Positions 9,427 through 17,875 of a stretch of 64,000 nucleotides of DNA are shown here, piece by piece (the stretch's first letter is position 1; the number at the start of each line of letters is the position of its first letter). Position numbers and translations under genes: made by a program. Source of the stretch: Nostoc sp. UHCC 0926 (GTDB lineage Bacteria > Cyanobacteriota > Cyanobacteriia > Cyanobacteriales > Nostocaceae); the NCBI RefSeq assembly GCF_028623165.1, contig NZ_CP117768.1, positions 2,976,001 to 3,040,000 on the forward strand. Reading direction: 5' to 3'. Under the pieces are notes generated by a model. That model saw only the letters and a program-made list of their open reading frames with translations, had not been told where the DNA came from and made no database searches.

Positions 9427-9987
9427 TTACGTCAAACTCAACCAGCCAAAAACTTGTTCTACAGTCAGTTCCAATTCGATACCCTCCAGGATGGGTAATT
9501 TATCAGCAGCTTCGTATAATTCCACTCGCTGTTCATGAAATACTGCCAGAATAGTTTCATCCTCTGGGTCTAGCAACCAGCCGAGGTCAGTACCATTGCG
9601 TGAACAATGCAATAATTTACTCAATACTTTTTTTAACCTTTGATCTGGGGAAATAATCTCAATTGCCCAGTCGGGATGAATTTCAAAACGATTAGCAATT
9701 CTGCTAGTTGAAGTTTTAGGAATTCTATCCCAGCGAAACACAGACACATCAGGGACGATAGAAGCACCACCAAAGGTACAGCGCAGTTCTGTGATGGCTA
9801 CAGCAATTTTTTGATTTCTTGCTACACCGTTAATCACTTCAGATAGAATTGTCTGGATCAGACCATGTTCACCTTGAGGCATTGGTTTTTGAATAATTTC
9901 CTTGTTAATAAAGTCTGATGCTGGTTCAGTTTCCGGCAGTTTGAGGAAGTCGTCCAAAGTTAGTTGGGGTTGACTGGCAATAGTCAT
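9427..9987 (-). CDS. Uma2 family protein (PD-(D/E)XK endonuclease fold)
   Basis: The 186-residue product opens with LTLDDFLKLPETEPASDFI and holds the core VPDVSVFRW and WAIEIISPDQ, which carry the Asp and Glu of the restriction-endonuclease-like site. The C-terminal block LPILEGIELELTVEQVFGWL is the usual end of this group. Uma2 proteins are hugely expanded in cyanobacteria; nuclease activity is predicted from fold and the cellular role is unsettled. A second Uma2 gene follows at 10247 with a MITE-like element between, and a fragment of a close paralogue lies at 14269. Full length for the family. Confidence 0.9.
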   Translation of the reverse strand: MTIASQPQLTLDDFLKLPETEPASDFINKEIIQKPMPQGEHGLIQTILSEVINGVARNQKIAVAITELRCTFGGASIVPDVSVFRWDRIPKTSTSRIANRFEIHPDWAIEIISPDQRLKKVLSKLLHCSRNGTDLGWLLDPEDETILAVFHEQRVELYEAADKLPILEGIELELTVEQVFGWLSLT

Positions 9988-10060
9988 AGTGAGTGAAATA
10001 GATGGGATAATTTAATTATGTGCGATCGCGATCGCCTACTCTTAAAGCTTGCTACGTCTC

Positions 10061-10213
10061 GCACTGACAATTCAGGCCATCTGAAAAAGCCCACGAAAAA
10101 CCTAACCCCCTAACCCCCTTCCCGACGCGGGAAGGGGGAAAGTTCAAAGTCTCTCTCCTAAAAGGAGAGAGAAATAGAAGTGAGGTTTTCCAGATGACCT
10201 GAATTGTCAGCGC
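10061..10213. mobile_element. MITE-like element with 26-28 bp terminal inverted repeats
   Basis: The left end at 10061-10086 and right end at 10186-10213 are inverted copies sharing CTGACAATTCAGG and CATCTG with about three mismatches. The interior has two hairpins: CCCCCTTCCC paired across GACGC, and CTCTCTCC paired across a TAAA loop at about 10150-10170. A possible CTC direct repeat flanks it, but this is too short to rely on. There is no ORF. It lies exactly between two Uma2 genes. The interior C-rich motif also occurs at about 14149-14210. Confidence 0.7.
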
Positions 10214-10246
10214 CTCGTATCCTTCGTTTCTGACAGATGCTAGAAA

Positions 10247-10807
10247 TTATATTTTTGGGAAACCTATGAGGCGATGAACTTGGACGGATACATCAGGAAA
10301 AACTAGGGGGACAATAGTACCTGTGGTTAATGTCAGTTCTGTTGTGTATTGCCCATTTTTTAAGTCTCGAAATACTTGCAACTGAGAATTTTTGAGATTG
10401 ACAACCCAATATTCAGCAATACCTGCTTCTGCATAGATATCTTTTTTATCACCTAAGTCTTTGCTCAAGGTGGACTTAGAAAATTCGATAATCCAGAAAA
10501 TATCTTCAGGGTAAGGATGGTGTTCTAGGTAGACCTCGCCTAAAGGTTTGACAATAGCAACATCGGGGACGGGTTCTGAGTCGTTGGGTAGGGTGATAGG
10601 TTTGGCATCGCGGATTTTTGCCCGTTCACCAAGCAGTGTGCGGAGATAATCGGCTGCTTCGGTATTGTAGTAGGCATGGGGTTCTCGTTCTGGGGGCATA
10701 ACTATGAGGTCGCCGCGCAATAGTTCAATGGATTGGTCATCAAAGATCCCTGCTTCTATTGCTCGGTGATAGCGTTCAATTGTCCATTTATAGGTAGTTA
10801 CCGTCAT
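10247..10807 (-). CDS. Uma2 family protein
   Basis: The 186-residue product is a second, divergent Uma2 subgroup. It begins MTVTTYKWTIERYHRAIEAG and has IELLRGDLIVMPPEREPHAY, PVPDVAIVKP and WIIEFSKSTL, with Asp and Glu at the expected nuclease-core positions and a downstream Lys (DKKDIYAEAGIAEYWVV). The order and length are normal for Uma2. It is on the same strand as the preceding Uma2 gene, and a GTGTGTTA-type palindromic repeat separates it from the NACHT gene. It appears intact. Role is unknown; linkage with a NACHT NTPase is suggestive of a defence island but not diagnostic. Confidence 0.9.
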   Translation of the reverse strand: MTVTTYKWTIERYHRAIEAGIFDDQSIELLRGDLIVMPPEREPHAYYNTEAADYLRTLLGERAKIRDAKPITLPNDSEPVPDVAIVKPLGEVYLEHHPYPEDIFWIIEFSKSTLSKDLGDKKDIYAEAGIAEYWVVNLKNSQLQVFRDLKNGQYTTELTLTTGTIVPLVFPDVSVQVHRLIGFPKI

Positions 10808-10852
10808 AGCTGCCTTTTTTCTACCGCTTCGACAATAGCTTTAGCTACGCAA

Positions 10853-10888
10853 GTAGGGTGTGTTATCGCTTTAGCGTAACGCACCATC
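10853..10888. repeat. Small palindromic repeat (GTAGGGTGTGTTA type)
   Basis: GGTGTGTTA and TAACGCACC face each other across GTTTAGC-like sequence between the second Uma2 gene and the NACHT gene. Related copies occur at about 33455-33519, 36091-36174 and 47113-47140, so it is a dispersed repeat family. It may also work as a hairpin terminator for the NACHT gene. Confidence 0.6.
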
Positions 10889-10904
10889 GACAATTCAGGA
10901 TGTG

Positions 10905-13838
10905 TTAGCCCTCAAACTGCCGCAACTCCTCCAATTCCTCTGGCGTAAGGGGATTATTTCCTGACTTTAGTGCTTCTATCCAGCGTAGCCGTCGCTGCTT
11001 CACATCATTTGAATAATCAAGTGCGCCACTGTCTACAGCAGCCTGAAAATCTTCTAATGCCCCTGCCAAGTCGCCTGTTAGTACTTTAGCCAGTCCTCGA
11101 CTGTCTTGATAGATTTTCTCATCCGGGTCTAAGGTAACAGCTTTTTCACAGATGAAGAGAAAATTTTTAGCAGAACCGTGTAAACAGCTAACCCAGCAGA
11201 TGCTATTCAAAGATTCAGCAGAGTTTATAAAACTACGGTCAAATATTTGGGCTTGTTTGAAAGCTTCCTGTGCTTCTTTAATTTTGCCTTCTTTCACCCA
11301 ACTGATGCCCTGACTTAAGGAAGCCACAGCCCCAAAAGCTTTGTCTTGAGCTAACTCTGGAGATACGCCTACTGCTTCATGTAGCCCTTTTGCTTTGAGC
11401 CATTTTGTATTGCTATTCCATACAAGTGCTTCGAGGTTGGCACGGCTGAGGTCGGCACGGCTGAGGTTGGCACCGCTGAGGTTGGCACGGCTGAGGTTGG
11501 CACCGCTGAGGTAGGCATCGCTGAGGTTGGCACCGCTGAGGTTGGCATCGCTGAGGTCGGCACCGCTGAGAAATAATCTTAAGTTTTCTATAAAAGCAAA
11601 GACACTCAGGCAGTGACTATAGCCGATAATTCCGAGTAAGCGTTCTGAGTCAAATTGATCGGTATTAGGTTTACCGCAGGGGTGAAAGGTAATTTTGTCT
11701 TTGAGGTCGTCTTTTCTTTGGGCATAGCGATGCAACTCTAGAAGCAAAATCATCACATTCAGCCCTGTATACACATCCACCTGACGCAATCCCAACTGAA
11801 TTTCTCGCTCTGGTAGTTGCTCCCGCAATTGTTTTTTCTTTATCTGAGGACGGTTTGCATCTTCTGCATCAATAAATTCCCCATCGCACCAACGGAAGTA
11901 GAAAAGCTCCAATCTTTGGAAGAGTATACACAAGTGTTCCACGTCTTGAAATTCTGAATTCTCAGCCAACAACCCCGTCAAATATTCGACAATCTCAGGC
12001 GTTAAATTTCCATACCCGAATAAATCGTAAATCTGCTTATCCATTGCGGCTGTGGGAACTCGGTCTTCTTCGCGCTGACTATTGGGTATGGGTATTTTCC
12101 TTGTCCAATCTTCAAAGCTTTTTATTAACCGTTCCGCGAATAAAAACTCGCTAAAACTCTTGTGAACAAACTCTACTGAACCGCCTTTATCGCCTGAAGC
12201 TGGTTTAATATAAAATGCCGTCAACAGGTTATTGAGTAGCTTATCTTGTTGATTTTTTTGGGAGGCATTCTCCTGTCTGGCATCCTGAATTAACTTTGCA
12301 GCTGGGTTGTTGCTGTCTTTGAGCCGTGCTTCTAACATCGTCACTCTCGCAGATTCATTCCCAGACTGCACCACACACAAAGCGGCTTCCGTGAGAAATT
12401 GCCGTAAATCCTCACTCTCTAATCCAGTCAAGCGGGGGTTATCATTCTGATTTTCACTGTCACGCTGTTTTTCTAGTACCCACTTCACCGCTTTATCATA
12501 GATACGGATTTTTGCCTTAATAGCGTCTGCGCCTGCAAACATTTGGACATTGAGATCGTTGTCTCGGTGCATCTGCGCTAGTAAATAAAGCAGTAAAGGT
12601 TCTCGTGCTAGTTTATTTTTGACTTCATCAGGGCAAGCCTGCAAAAATTCTTCAAACTCACTCTTGTTAACTTTAGCTGCAAGCGCCCATTTTTCCAGCC
12701 ATTTTTGCCGAAGCAAGTCATTCATTGGCTGAAGTTCGACGCGCTTCAAGCTTTTGGTTTGTGAAAGGAAGCGCTCAATTCCTTGCAGCGCTAAAGGACG
12801 ACCGGTAACTAAAAACTGATGATGGCAAAAGGGGTCTTTTTGATACTGCTCCACCTGTTCCAGAAATTCCCTCAAGCCGCCACTGGCTCGTCCTTCGAGC
12901 AACAACTCGTCAAACCCATCCAGTAAAAACAAAAAGCGAGTATTTTTATCGGTCAGCCAGCCTGAATCACTGGTGACAAAATCAAGGTGTTCTAAATAGT
13001 TCTTTAGAGTATCAGTTAAGTTATCTTTTAGTACCCGCAAATCCCGCAACCGAATCAGAATTGGGGTAAAGCTGGGATGCAATTCCTGCCGCACCCAATC
13101 GGCAAACATCCGACAAAAGACACTTTTTCCTCGTCCGGCTTCGCCCTGAATAAATAAAACTTGTTTGTGTTTCGGGTCTGCATCATTCAGTATTGCCTTA
13201 ACCCACGCTTCCAATTCAACATTTGCATTGTCCTTGGCATCCACTTCTTTGACTTGCAAAGGTACATACAAATCCCGAAATGTAATATGGGTTTCATCAA
13301 AAATCTTTTCTTCTGGCTTGGTAGCAATACTTTTTTCCAAGTATTGATTAATATTCTGGAATTTTTCCTCTGCTTTCTGCCACTCCCCAAAAGAAGGTTT
13401 AATTACATTCTTGATGGCATCATCTGATTTTATCCAGGCTTCTATCATTTGGCGGTGAGTATTCCAAGCTACCCGTTGCGTTAAGACATACGCTTCTTTG
13501 TCCGTTAATCCTGCCTCTTGCAAGCGTTTCTGTAAAATCTGATTAAATGATTCTGCTAGTTGAGATTCGTGGAAACAGACGATAGCTTTTTTCACTTCCT
13601 GCTCATCAAATTCTTGCTCACCTAATTTCTGAATCTGCAAGGCTAAAGCACGAGATGAGGGAGGGTTTGGATCGATTTTTTGGAGTAATTCGGAATCTTG
13701 TTTGAGAATATCCTGAAAGCTGTCTATGTAAGCAGCCTGACTAACTAGTAGGACACAGTTTTCTAAACTTGGCTCTTTGTGGGTTCCTTCAACAATTAAC
13801 TTGAGTATGGTGATTGCGACAGGTGCAAAGCGAATCAC
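10905..13838 (-). CDS. NACHT NTPase with pentapeptide repeats and TPR tail
   Basis: The 977-residue product has a helical N-terminus (1-200) and a NACHT domain with Walker A GEAGRGKS (232-239) and Walker B FLLDGFDE (about 304-311). A helical middle region (about 430-600) leads to a conserved 'GEFID...[25 protein letters not shown]' type module (about 605-735, quoted in pieces). Eight or so pentapeptide repeats of A(N/D)LS follow (about 740-778), then a TPR-like tail. NACHT STAND NTPases act as innate-immune sensors in bacteria and several protect from phage, so defence is plausible but unproven. GTG at 13838 is the first in-frame start after a stop, and the reading frame upstream is damaged (see 13839-14057). 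Confidence 0.85.
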   Translation of the reverse strand: MIRFAPVAITILKLIVEGTHKEPSLENCVLLVSQAAYIDSFQDILKQDSELLQKIDPNPPSSRALALQIQKLGEQEFDEQEVKKAIVCFHESQLAESFNQILQKRLQEAGLTDKEAYVLTQRVAWNTHRQMIEAWIKSDDAIKNVIKPSFGEWQKAEEKFQNINQYLEKSIATKPEEKIFDETHITFRDLYVPLQVKEVDAKDNANVELEAWVKAILNDADPKHKQVLFIQGEAGRGKSVFCRMFADWVRQELHPSFTPILIRLRDLRVLKDNLTDTLKNYLEHLDFVTSDSGWLTDKNTRFLFLLDGFDELLLEGRASGGLREFLEQVEQYQKDPFCHHQFLVTGRPLALQGIERFLSQTKSLKRVELQPMNDLLRQKWLEKWALAAKVNKSEFEEFLQACPDEVKNKLAREPLLLYLLAQMHRDNDLNVQMFAGADAIKAKIRIYDKAVKWVLEKQRDSENQNDNPRLTGLESEDLRQFLTEAALCVVQSGNESARVTMLEARLKDSNNPAAKLIQDARQENASQKNQQDKLLNNLLTAFYIKPASGDKGGSVEFVHKSFSEFLFAERLIKSFEDWTRKIPIPNSQREEDRVPTAAMDKQIYDLFGYGNLTPEIVEYLTGLLAENSEFQDVEHLCILFQRLELFYFRWCDGEFIDAEDANRPQIKKKQLREQLPEREIQLGLRQVDVYTGLNVMILLLELHRYAQRKDDLKDKITFHPCGKPNTDQFDSERLLGIIGYSHCLSVFAFIENLRLFLSGADLSDANLSGANLSDAYLSGANLSRANLSGANLSRADLSRANLEALVWNSNTKWLKAKGLHEAVGVSPELAQDKAFGAVASLSQGISWVKEGKIKEAQEAFKQAQIFDRSFINSAESLNSICWVSCLHGSAKNFLFICEKAVTLDPDEKIYQDSRGLAKVLTGDLAGALEDFQAAVDSGALDYSNDVKQRRLRWIEALKSGNNPLTPEELEELRQFEG

Positions 13839-14057
13839 TTCCTTGGTAATTTGACCGAGGGAGAATTAAATACATCTAATAATGACGAAATCTGTTCTAC
13901 ATAAGGTTTGAAGTTTTGAACATTGAGTTTTTGCTCCTTAATGGCTTTTGCCAAATCAAGCACGGCTTTCGGCTCCAGTCTTTGTTACCTCTACGCCTTG
14001 TGTCCAGTTTAAATCCTGAATGTTTCGCAAAAACTTCCAGAGTTTCGTCATCGCCAT
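13839..14057 (-). pseudogene. 5' extension of the NACHT gene with two compensating frameshifts
   Basis: ATG at 14057 begins MAMTKLWKFLRNIQDLNWTQ in the same frame as the NACHT ORF, but that frame hits TGA after about 33 codons. Shifting by one base at the TTT run 13967-13969 restores AVLDLAKAIKEQ and [15 protein letters not shown] second shift near the G run at 13858-13862 returns to the NACHT frame as [11 protein letters not shown]. Leaders with a 'SLLDVFNSP' phrase are familiar from cyanobacterial NACHT proteins. Either the gene lost its native N-terminus or the assembly has two small indels here. If real, translation from GTG 13838 would give a protein lacking about 73 residues. Confidence 0.65.
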
Positions 14058-14116
14058 AGACTATTCTCCAACAGCATTAATTTGGTAAAAAGGTGGTTGT
14101 ATAAGGCTTTTCGTTT

Positions 14117-14233
14117 GTGTGCAATAGACTTTGACCTCTCTCCAAACCTCTCTCCTAAAAGGAGAGAGGCTTTGAATCTTACTCCCCAACGCTAGTAGGG
14201 AAGGGGCTGGGGGTTAAGTCTATATTGCACTTA
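14117..14233. mobile_element. Inverted-repeat element, MITE-like
   Basis: GTGCAATAGACTT near 14119-14131 pairs imperfectly with AAGTCTATATTGCAC at 14216-14230. In the middle, 14147-14169 is a perfect hairpin (CCTCTCTCC across TAAAA-type loop), followed by a G-rich run. The hairpin and G-rich run resemble the inside of the element at 10061. There is no coding content. Confidence 0.5.
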
Positions 14234-14268
14234 ACTGAGAACCGCTATATTACTTAACTCATAGTCAA

Positions 14269-14360
14269 CTAGCTAAAAACTTGTTTAACTGTCAGTTCTA
14301 ACTCGGTATCATTGAGTATAGGCAACTGATAAGCTATTGTATATAATTTCACTCGCTACT
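14269..14360 (-). pseudogene. 3' scrap of a Uma2 gene
   Basis: On the minus strand this reads RVKLYTIAYQLPILNDTELELTVKQVFS followed by TAG at 14269-14271 (shown here as RVKLYTIAYQLPILN then DTELELTVKQVFS). It matches the last third of the Uma2 protein at 9427 (RVELYEAADKLPILEG, ELELTVEQVFGW). No upstream part of the gene is present, so it is a 30-codon fragment. It sits between an inverted-repeat element and a 21-bp array, both possible agents of the rearrangement. Confidence 0.75.
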
Positions 14361-14438
14361 TGGAAACGCTGTTAGCAGAGTTTTAAGTTTCACCCAGAGG
14401 CGCCCAAGCACAGAAAGTTTTTAAAGTTTGTTGTCCAC

Positions 14439-14690
14439 GAGTATCAAAGACTCGTTAACGGAGTTCAAAGGTGGATGAATCCAGTTTAAATACTCGTTAA
14501 CGGAGTTCAAAGGTGGATGAATCCAGTTTAAATACTCGTCAACGGAGTTCAGAGGTGGATGAATCCAGTTCAAAGACTCGTTAACGAGTATTAAAGGTGG
14601 ATGAACGAGTATCAAAAACTCGTTAACGAGTATCAAAGGTGGATGAATCCAGTTCAAAGACTTGTTAACGAGTATTAAAGGTGGATGAAC
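14439..14690. repeat. 21-bp tandem array, 12 units
   Basis: Twelve units run without gaps from 14439 at exactly 21 bp, with a partial unit after 14690. Units alternate between a GAGTTCAAAGGTGGATGAAT-like and a CAGTTYAAAKACTCGTTAAC-like form, so there is a 42-bp higher-order period. Because 21 is a multiple of three, one frame stays open, but the implied 14-residue repeat (NWIHPPLNSVNEYL type) has no supporting start site and I treat it as non-coding. It lies upstream of the NACHT side and downstream of the WD40 gene end. Confidence 0.85.
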
Positions 14691-14745
14691 GGAGTTTTTT
14701 AACTCCTAACTCCTGTACAGACGCGATTAATCGAGTCTCCTAACT

Positions 14746-16512
14746 TCAATTCCGTTGCCAAATTTTAATCGTCTTATCCAAACTCCCGCTAACCAACATC
14801 TCGCCGGAAGCTGTGAAAGCTAATGCTGTAACTATATGAGTGTGACCTGTAAACGTACCCAGCAATTCTCCGGTTTGTAGATGCCACAACTTGATGGTGT
14901 TATCAGCACTACCGCTGGCGATAATTTGACCATCGGGACTTAAAGCGATCGCATATACTCTATCTCTATGTCCTCTCAGAGTATGAAGTAATTCCCCAGT
15001 CTCCAATTGCCAAACTTTAATCGTTTGATCCCAGCTACCACTCACCAGCATACCATCTGCACTGATCGCCAAGGAACCAACGATGTGAGAATGACCCATC
15101 AGGGTATGCAGCGGTTGTGCGTCCTTTAAACTTTTGACTCCCATCAAAAGTGAGGTGCGCCAAACTTTGATTTTGCGGTAGCTACCTGTCACCAGAGTTT
15201 CCCCGTCTCGACTTAAAACCAGGGAATGAGCTGCTGTATCATCTAAAGAGAGGGCGATCGCAACCTGACGTTGCATCAAATCCCAAAACAGAATTTTCCG
15301 ATCATCTCCGCCTGTAGCTAACATTCTGCCATCTGGGGTGAAGGCAGCACACCGCACTACCCCATTATGTTTGTGCAAAATATCTATCAAGTCTAAAGCG
15401 CCGACGTGCCAAAGTTTTATTGTGGAATCTGCACCGCAACTCACTAAAGTCTGCCCATCTGAACTAAAAGCCAGGGAATTCACCTCATCCACCAGCCCAG
15501 ATATCACCCAAGGATACTCTGATAATGTATCTATTAATTCACCCTTGCTTAAATCCCAGAGCTTCGTCTCTCCCCGACTACCACTTGCCAATATGGGTAA
15601 AGCTTTGCCATTCTTACACGCAGAACTGAAAGCCAAGCAATTAATCCCTCTGTTGTGCCCTTGCAAAGTTTGCCAGCATTCCCAGTCACCGACTATACCC
15701 TTAAGGCAATGCTCTGATGGTAGAGTTTGTATTGTCTCTGCGATCGCTTTCTCATTAATTACTGGCGACGTGTCTTTTTTACCCATAAGTGATTCTAAAT
15801 ACCAACTCAATCCCCCCGCGTATAACAAATTACTCGGAGTGACATACAGTTTTGGTTCAGAAAATTCAAGTTCATTTGTATGTAAAAACCCTGTAATTAT
15901 ACTTTGTCTTTCGTCACCTAAATTACTTGTAGATGGATAAAACAAACATAGAAAAATTAATACTTGGTGATTTTTTAAATCTTCTTGAGTAACCGACCAC
16001 CTAATTTTGTCTTTCTTAATACCATTAAAACTTTCTCCATCAGCAACGTAAACTTGAACACTTAGCTGAGGATGATCTTTGAGCGTATAAGGAAATTTAC
16101 TTTCGCCACCCAAATTTCCCTCATCATCTAAAATCATGTTTTGCAAAGTATCTTGTGACACCTTTTTTACTAACTTGCCCAAGCGTTCAGTTATTACTCT
16201 GTCAACAATATGCTCCCGTAAAAGATAATCTTGGGCTTGTTGTTGGAAGTATTTGGGAAAAGGTATCGTCCAGTCGGGAGGTTCAGGATATTCTGGTGGC
16301 GTCGGCGGCGGATTTTTGGCGAGAACTTCTGCTTGTTGGCGAGAAAGTTCTTGGAGTCTAGCCAATGGCTCGCCCCAAAAGGCCATAACTTCAGTGTGAC
16401 AACCTTTAACTTGACTTTCCAGCAAAGATAAGTCATAAGTTTTAGGTTTTTTCACACGTTGAAGGAAGTCAGTTTGTTGAGCTTTGAGTAAGCTAATCCA
16501 ATCCATCTGCAT
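14746..16512 (-). CDS. WD40 repeat protein, seven blades
   Basis: The 588-residue product has a non-repetitive N-terminal region (about 1-270). Seven WD40 repeats follow, recognisable from GH...D/W motifs such as GHNRGINCLAFSS, SCGADSTIKLW, GGDDRKILFWD, GSWDQTIKVWQ, GSADNTIKLWH and GSLDKTIKIWQ. Together they can close one beta-propeller that serves as a protein-binding platform. The N-terminal half has no NTPase or kinase motif that I can find and is unknown. There is no signal peptide, so it is probably cytoplasmic. It lies on the same strand as the NACHT and Uma2 genes but is separated from them by 900 bp of relic and repeat DNA. Internal repeats 5-7 are the most alike. Confidence 0.9.
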   Translation of the reverse strand: MQMDWISLLKAQQTDFLQRVKKPKTYDLSLLESQVKGCHTEVMAFWGEPLARLQELSRQQAEVLAKNPPPTPPEYPEPPDWTIPFPKYFQQQAQDYLLREHIVDRVITERLGKLVKKVSQDTLQNMILDDEGNLGGESKFPYTLKDHPQLSVQVYVADGESFNGIKKDKIRWSVTQEDLKNHQVLIFLCLFYPSTSNLGDERQSIITGFLHTNELEFSEPKLYVTPSNLLYAGGLSWYLESLMGKKDTSPVINEKAIAETIQTLPSEHCLKGIVGDWECWQTLQGHNRGINCLAFSSACKNGKALPILASGSRGETKLWDLSKGELIDTLSEYPWVISGLVDEVNSLAFSSDGQTLVSCGADSTIKLWHVGALDLIDILHKHNGVVRCAAFTPDGRMLATGGDDRKILFWDLMQRQVAIALSLDDTAAHSLVLSRDGETLVTGSYRKIKVWRTSLLMGVKSLKDAQPLHTLMGHSHIVGSLAISADGMLVSGSWDQTIKVWQLETGELLHTLRGHRDRVYAIALSPDGQIIASGSADNTIKLWHLQTGELLGTFTGHTHIVTALAFTASGEMLVSGSLDKTIKIWQRN

Positions 16513-16918
16513 TCCTGCGGCAAACTATTGCATACCTACGGTAAGCTATACAAATCCAATTACTCAAGTTTATAACCTTAGTTAATTAAAAATTCAGTAA
16601 TATTAACAGTCTAATAAAACACAGCCATTAACAAATGTTTCCGTAAAAGAGATAGATGGATAGCACTTAGACATTTCATGAACTGATGCAACTGAAGTAT
16701 ATAGAATTAGATGATATCAGTCAATTCTAACGGAGATGGATAACGAGATACTGTTTCCCTAGAAACACTTCTAGCTGTAAAGGAAAGTTGAATTTGAGAC
16801 GGATTTCAAAGATTGCAGTAACGTTAAGTCAGCAAATAGCTACATAAAAATAACCTAGGAACAACAATTCTCGGAAATATCATCTGAAATCGAAATAAAT
16901 GGTGAAGATTGGCTAATT
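16513..16918. other. Intergenic, no supported gene
   Basis: This AT-rich stretch lies between the start of the WD40 gene and the 3' end of the small membrane protein gene. I see no ORF with family character, no strong hairpin and no tandem repeat. It presumably contains the WD40 promoter. Confidence 0.5.
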
Positions 16919-17314
16919 TTAACCTTTGCGTTTTGGTTGTCTGGGTGTAGTACTTACATCAGAGGAGTTGCCAAAAGTATCCTTTGCTTCGATCTGTTTA
17001 ATTTTCATTTGCAAGTTCAAGTCATCACTGCTAACAATTGTTTCTAAATTCGCTAATCTTTGCTCTAACAGTTCTATTTGCTGTTGTTGCAAATAGTTAG
17101 TTTTTGATTTTTGCTCATCAGAACGCCAAACAGCAACTGTACCAACAGCTGCGCCACCAATAGCAACTAAAGGAAGAATAGCACCGCTTCTGGTAACTGC
17201 TGACAGTGGGATGCAAACTCCGAGAATGGCTACTGTAATTACCCAGATTCTTGTGGTGGCAGATAATCTGACATCTTGATATTGTTCTAGATTATGTTGA
17301 GATTTTTTAGCCAT
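16919..17314 (-). CDS. Small membrane protein with C-terminal coiled coil
   Basis: From the ATG at 17314 the product is 131 residues: MAKKSQHNLEQYQDVRLSA, two hydrophobic helices (about 23-40 and 47-64), and a hydrophilic tail with Gln/Leu-rich helix (YLQQQQIELLEQRLANLETI) likely to form a coiled coil. The frame stays open upstream to 17443, but that part is AT-rich with no family look. GGA lies 7-8 nt before the chosen ATG. I do not recognise a family; a membrane-anchored coiled-coil protein is all the sequence shows. Confidence 0.6.
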   Translation of the reverse strand: MAKKSQHNLEQYQDVRLSATTRIWVITVAILGVCIPLSAVTRSGAILPLVAIGGAAVGTVAVWRSDEQKSKTNYLQQQQIELLEQRLANLETIVSSDDLNLQMKIKQIEAKDTFGNSSDVSTTPRQPKRKG

Positions 17315-17444
17315 AAGTAAATCCATTGAAAAGTTATTTGCTAGATTGGCACAATTGTTTACTAAAAGACTTCCTACAATTGGGTTAAGTATAATTATTG
17401 TACTAATATTTTTAATTACCAATAGATAAACAGAATTCAACATT

Positions 17445-17686
17445 AGGACTTACGCAAAAAACCTCTCAAACTCTCATTCCTCAGTGTCGCGCCAGTTGCT
17501 TCTCCTAAGGGAGACGCGCAAGGGACAAGTCTCTTAACCGCAAGGGCGCACTGGCTTCTCTGTGTCTGGAGTGGTAGCCTGCGGCAAGCCCTCCGGGTTC
17601 AGCAGTCGCTTATGGGGGAAACCCCCAAGACCGCGCTGCTTCACCGCTTTGCGTCTACGTTCTTCCATGACCCGTGCGTAAGTCCT
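17445..17686. mobile_element. MITE-like element with AGGACTTACGCA ends
   Basis: AGGACTTACGCA at 17445-17456 and its exact inverse at 17675-17686 bound 242 bp of non-coding, GC-richer sequence. The sequence contains fragments of common Nostoc repeats (for example GGGAGACGCGCAAGG, CTTATGGGGGAAACC). A much shorter copy with the same ends is at 53639-53719. The open frame at 17612 inside it looks accidental. The flanking stretch 17730-17750 carries the palindrome GACGCGATTAATCGCGT seen at 29716-29822. Confidence 0.7.
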
Positions 17687-17875
17687 GAACATAAAATCCC
17701 AATCAGCGAAATGATTTTCCTAACTCCTATACAGACGCGATTAATCGCGTTTTTACTGCTGCCTTTTGCTTTCTATTTAGTTACTTCGTTATTTTAGATC
17801 ATTAGATTTTGGTTGCGAGGAACAGTTGTAGACTGAGAGGAAGATTTCCTTAAAGTCATAGTCAAGAAGGTACAG

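Noticed and set aside
14421..14657. Minus-strand ORF with NWIHPPLNSVNEYL repeats
   Set aside because: Same reason: array-derived frame without start signals.
17612..17797. 61-codon ORF inside the AGGACTTACGCA element
   Set aside because: Sits in MITE sequence and reads through its end into a palindromic repeat.
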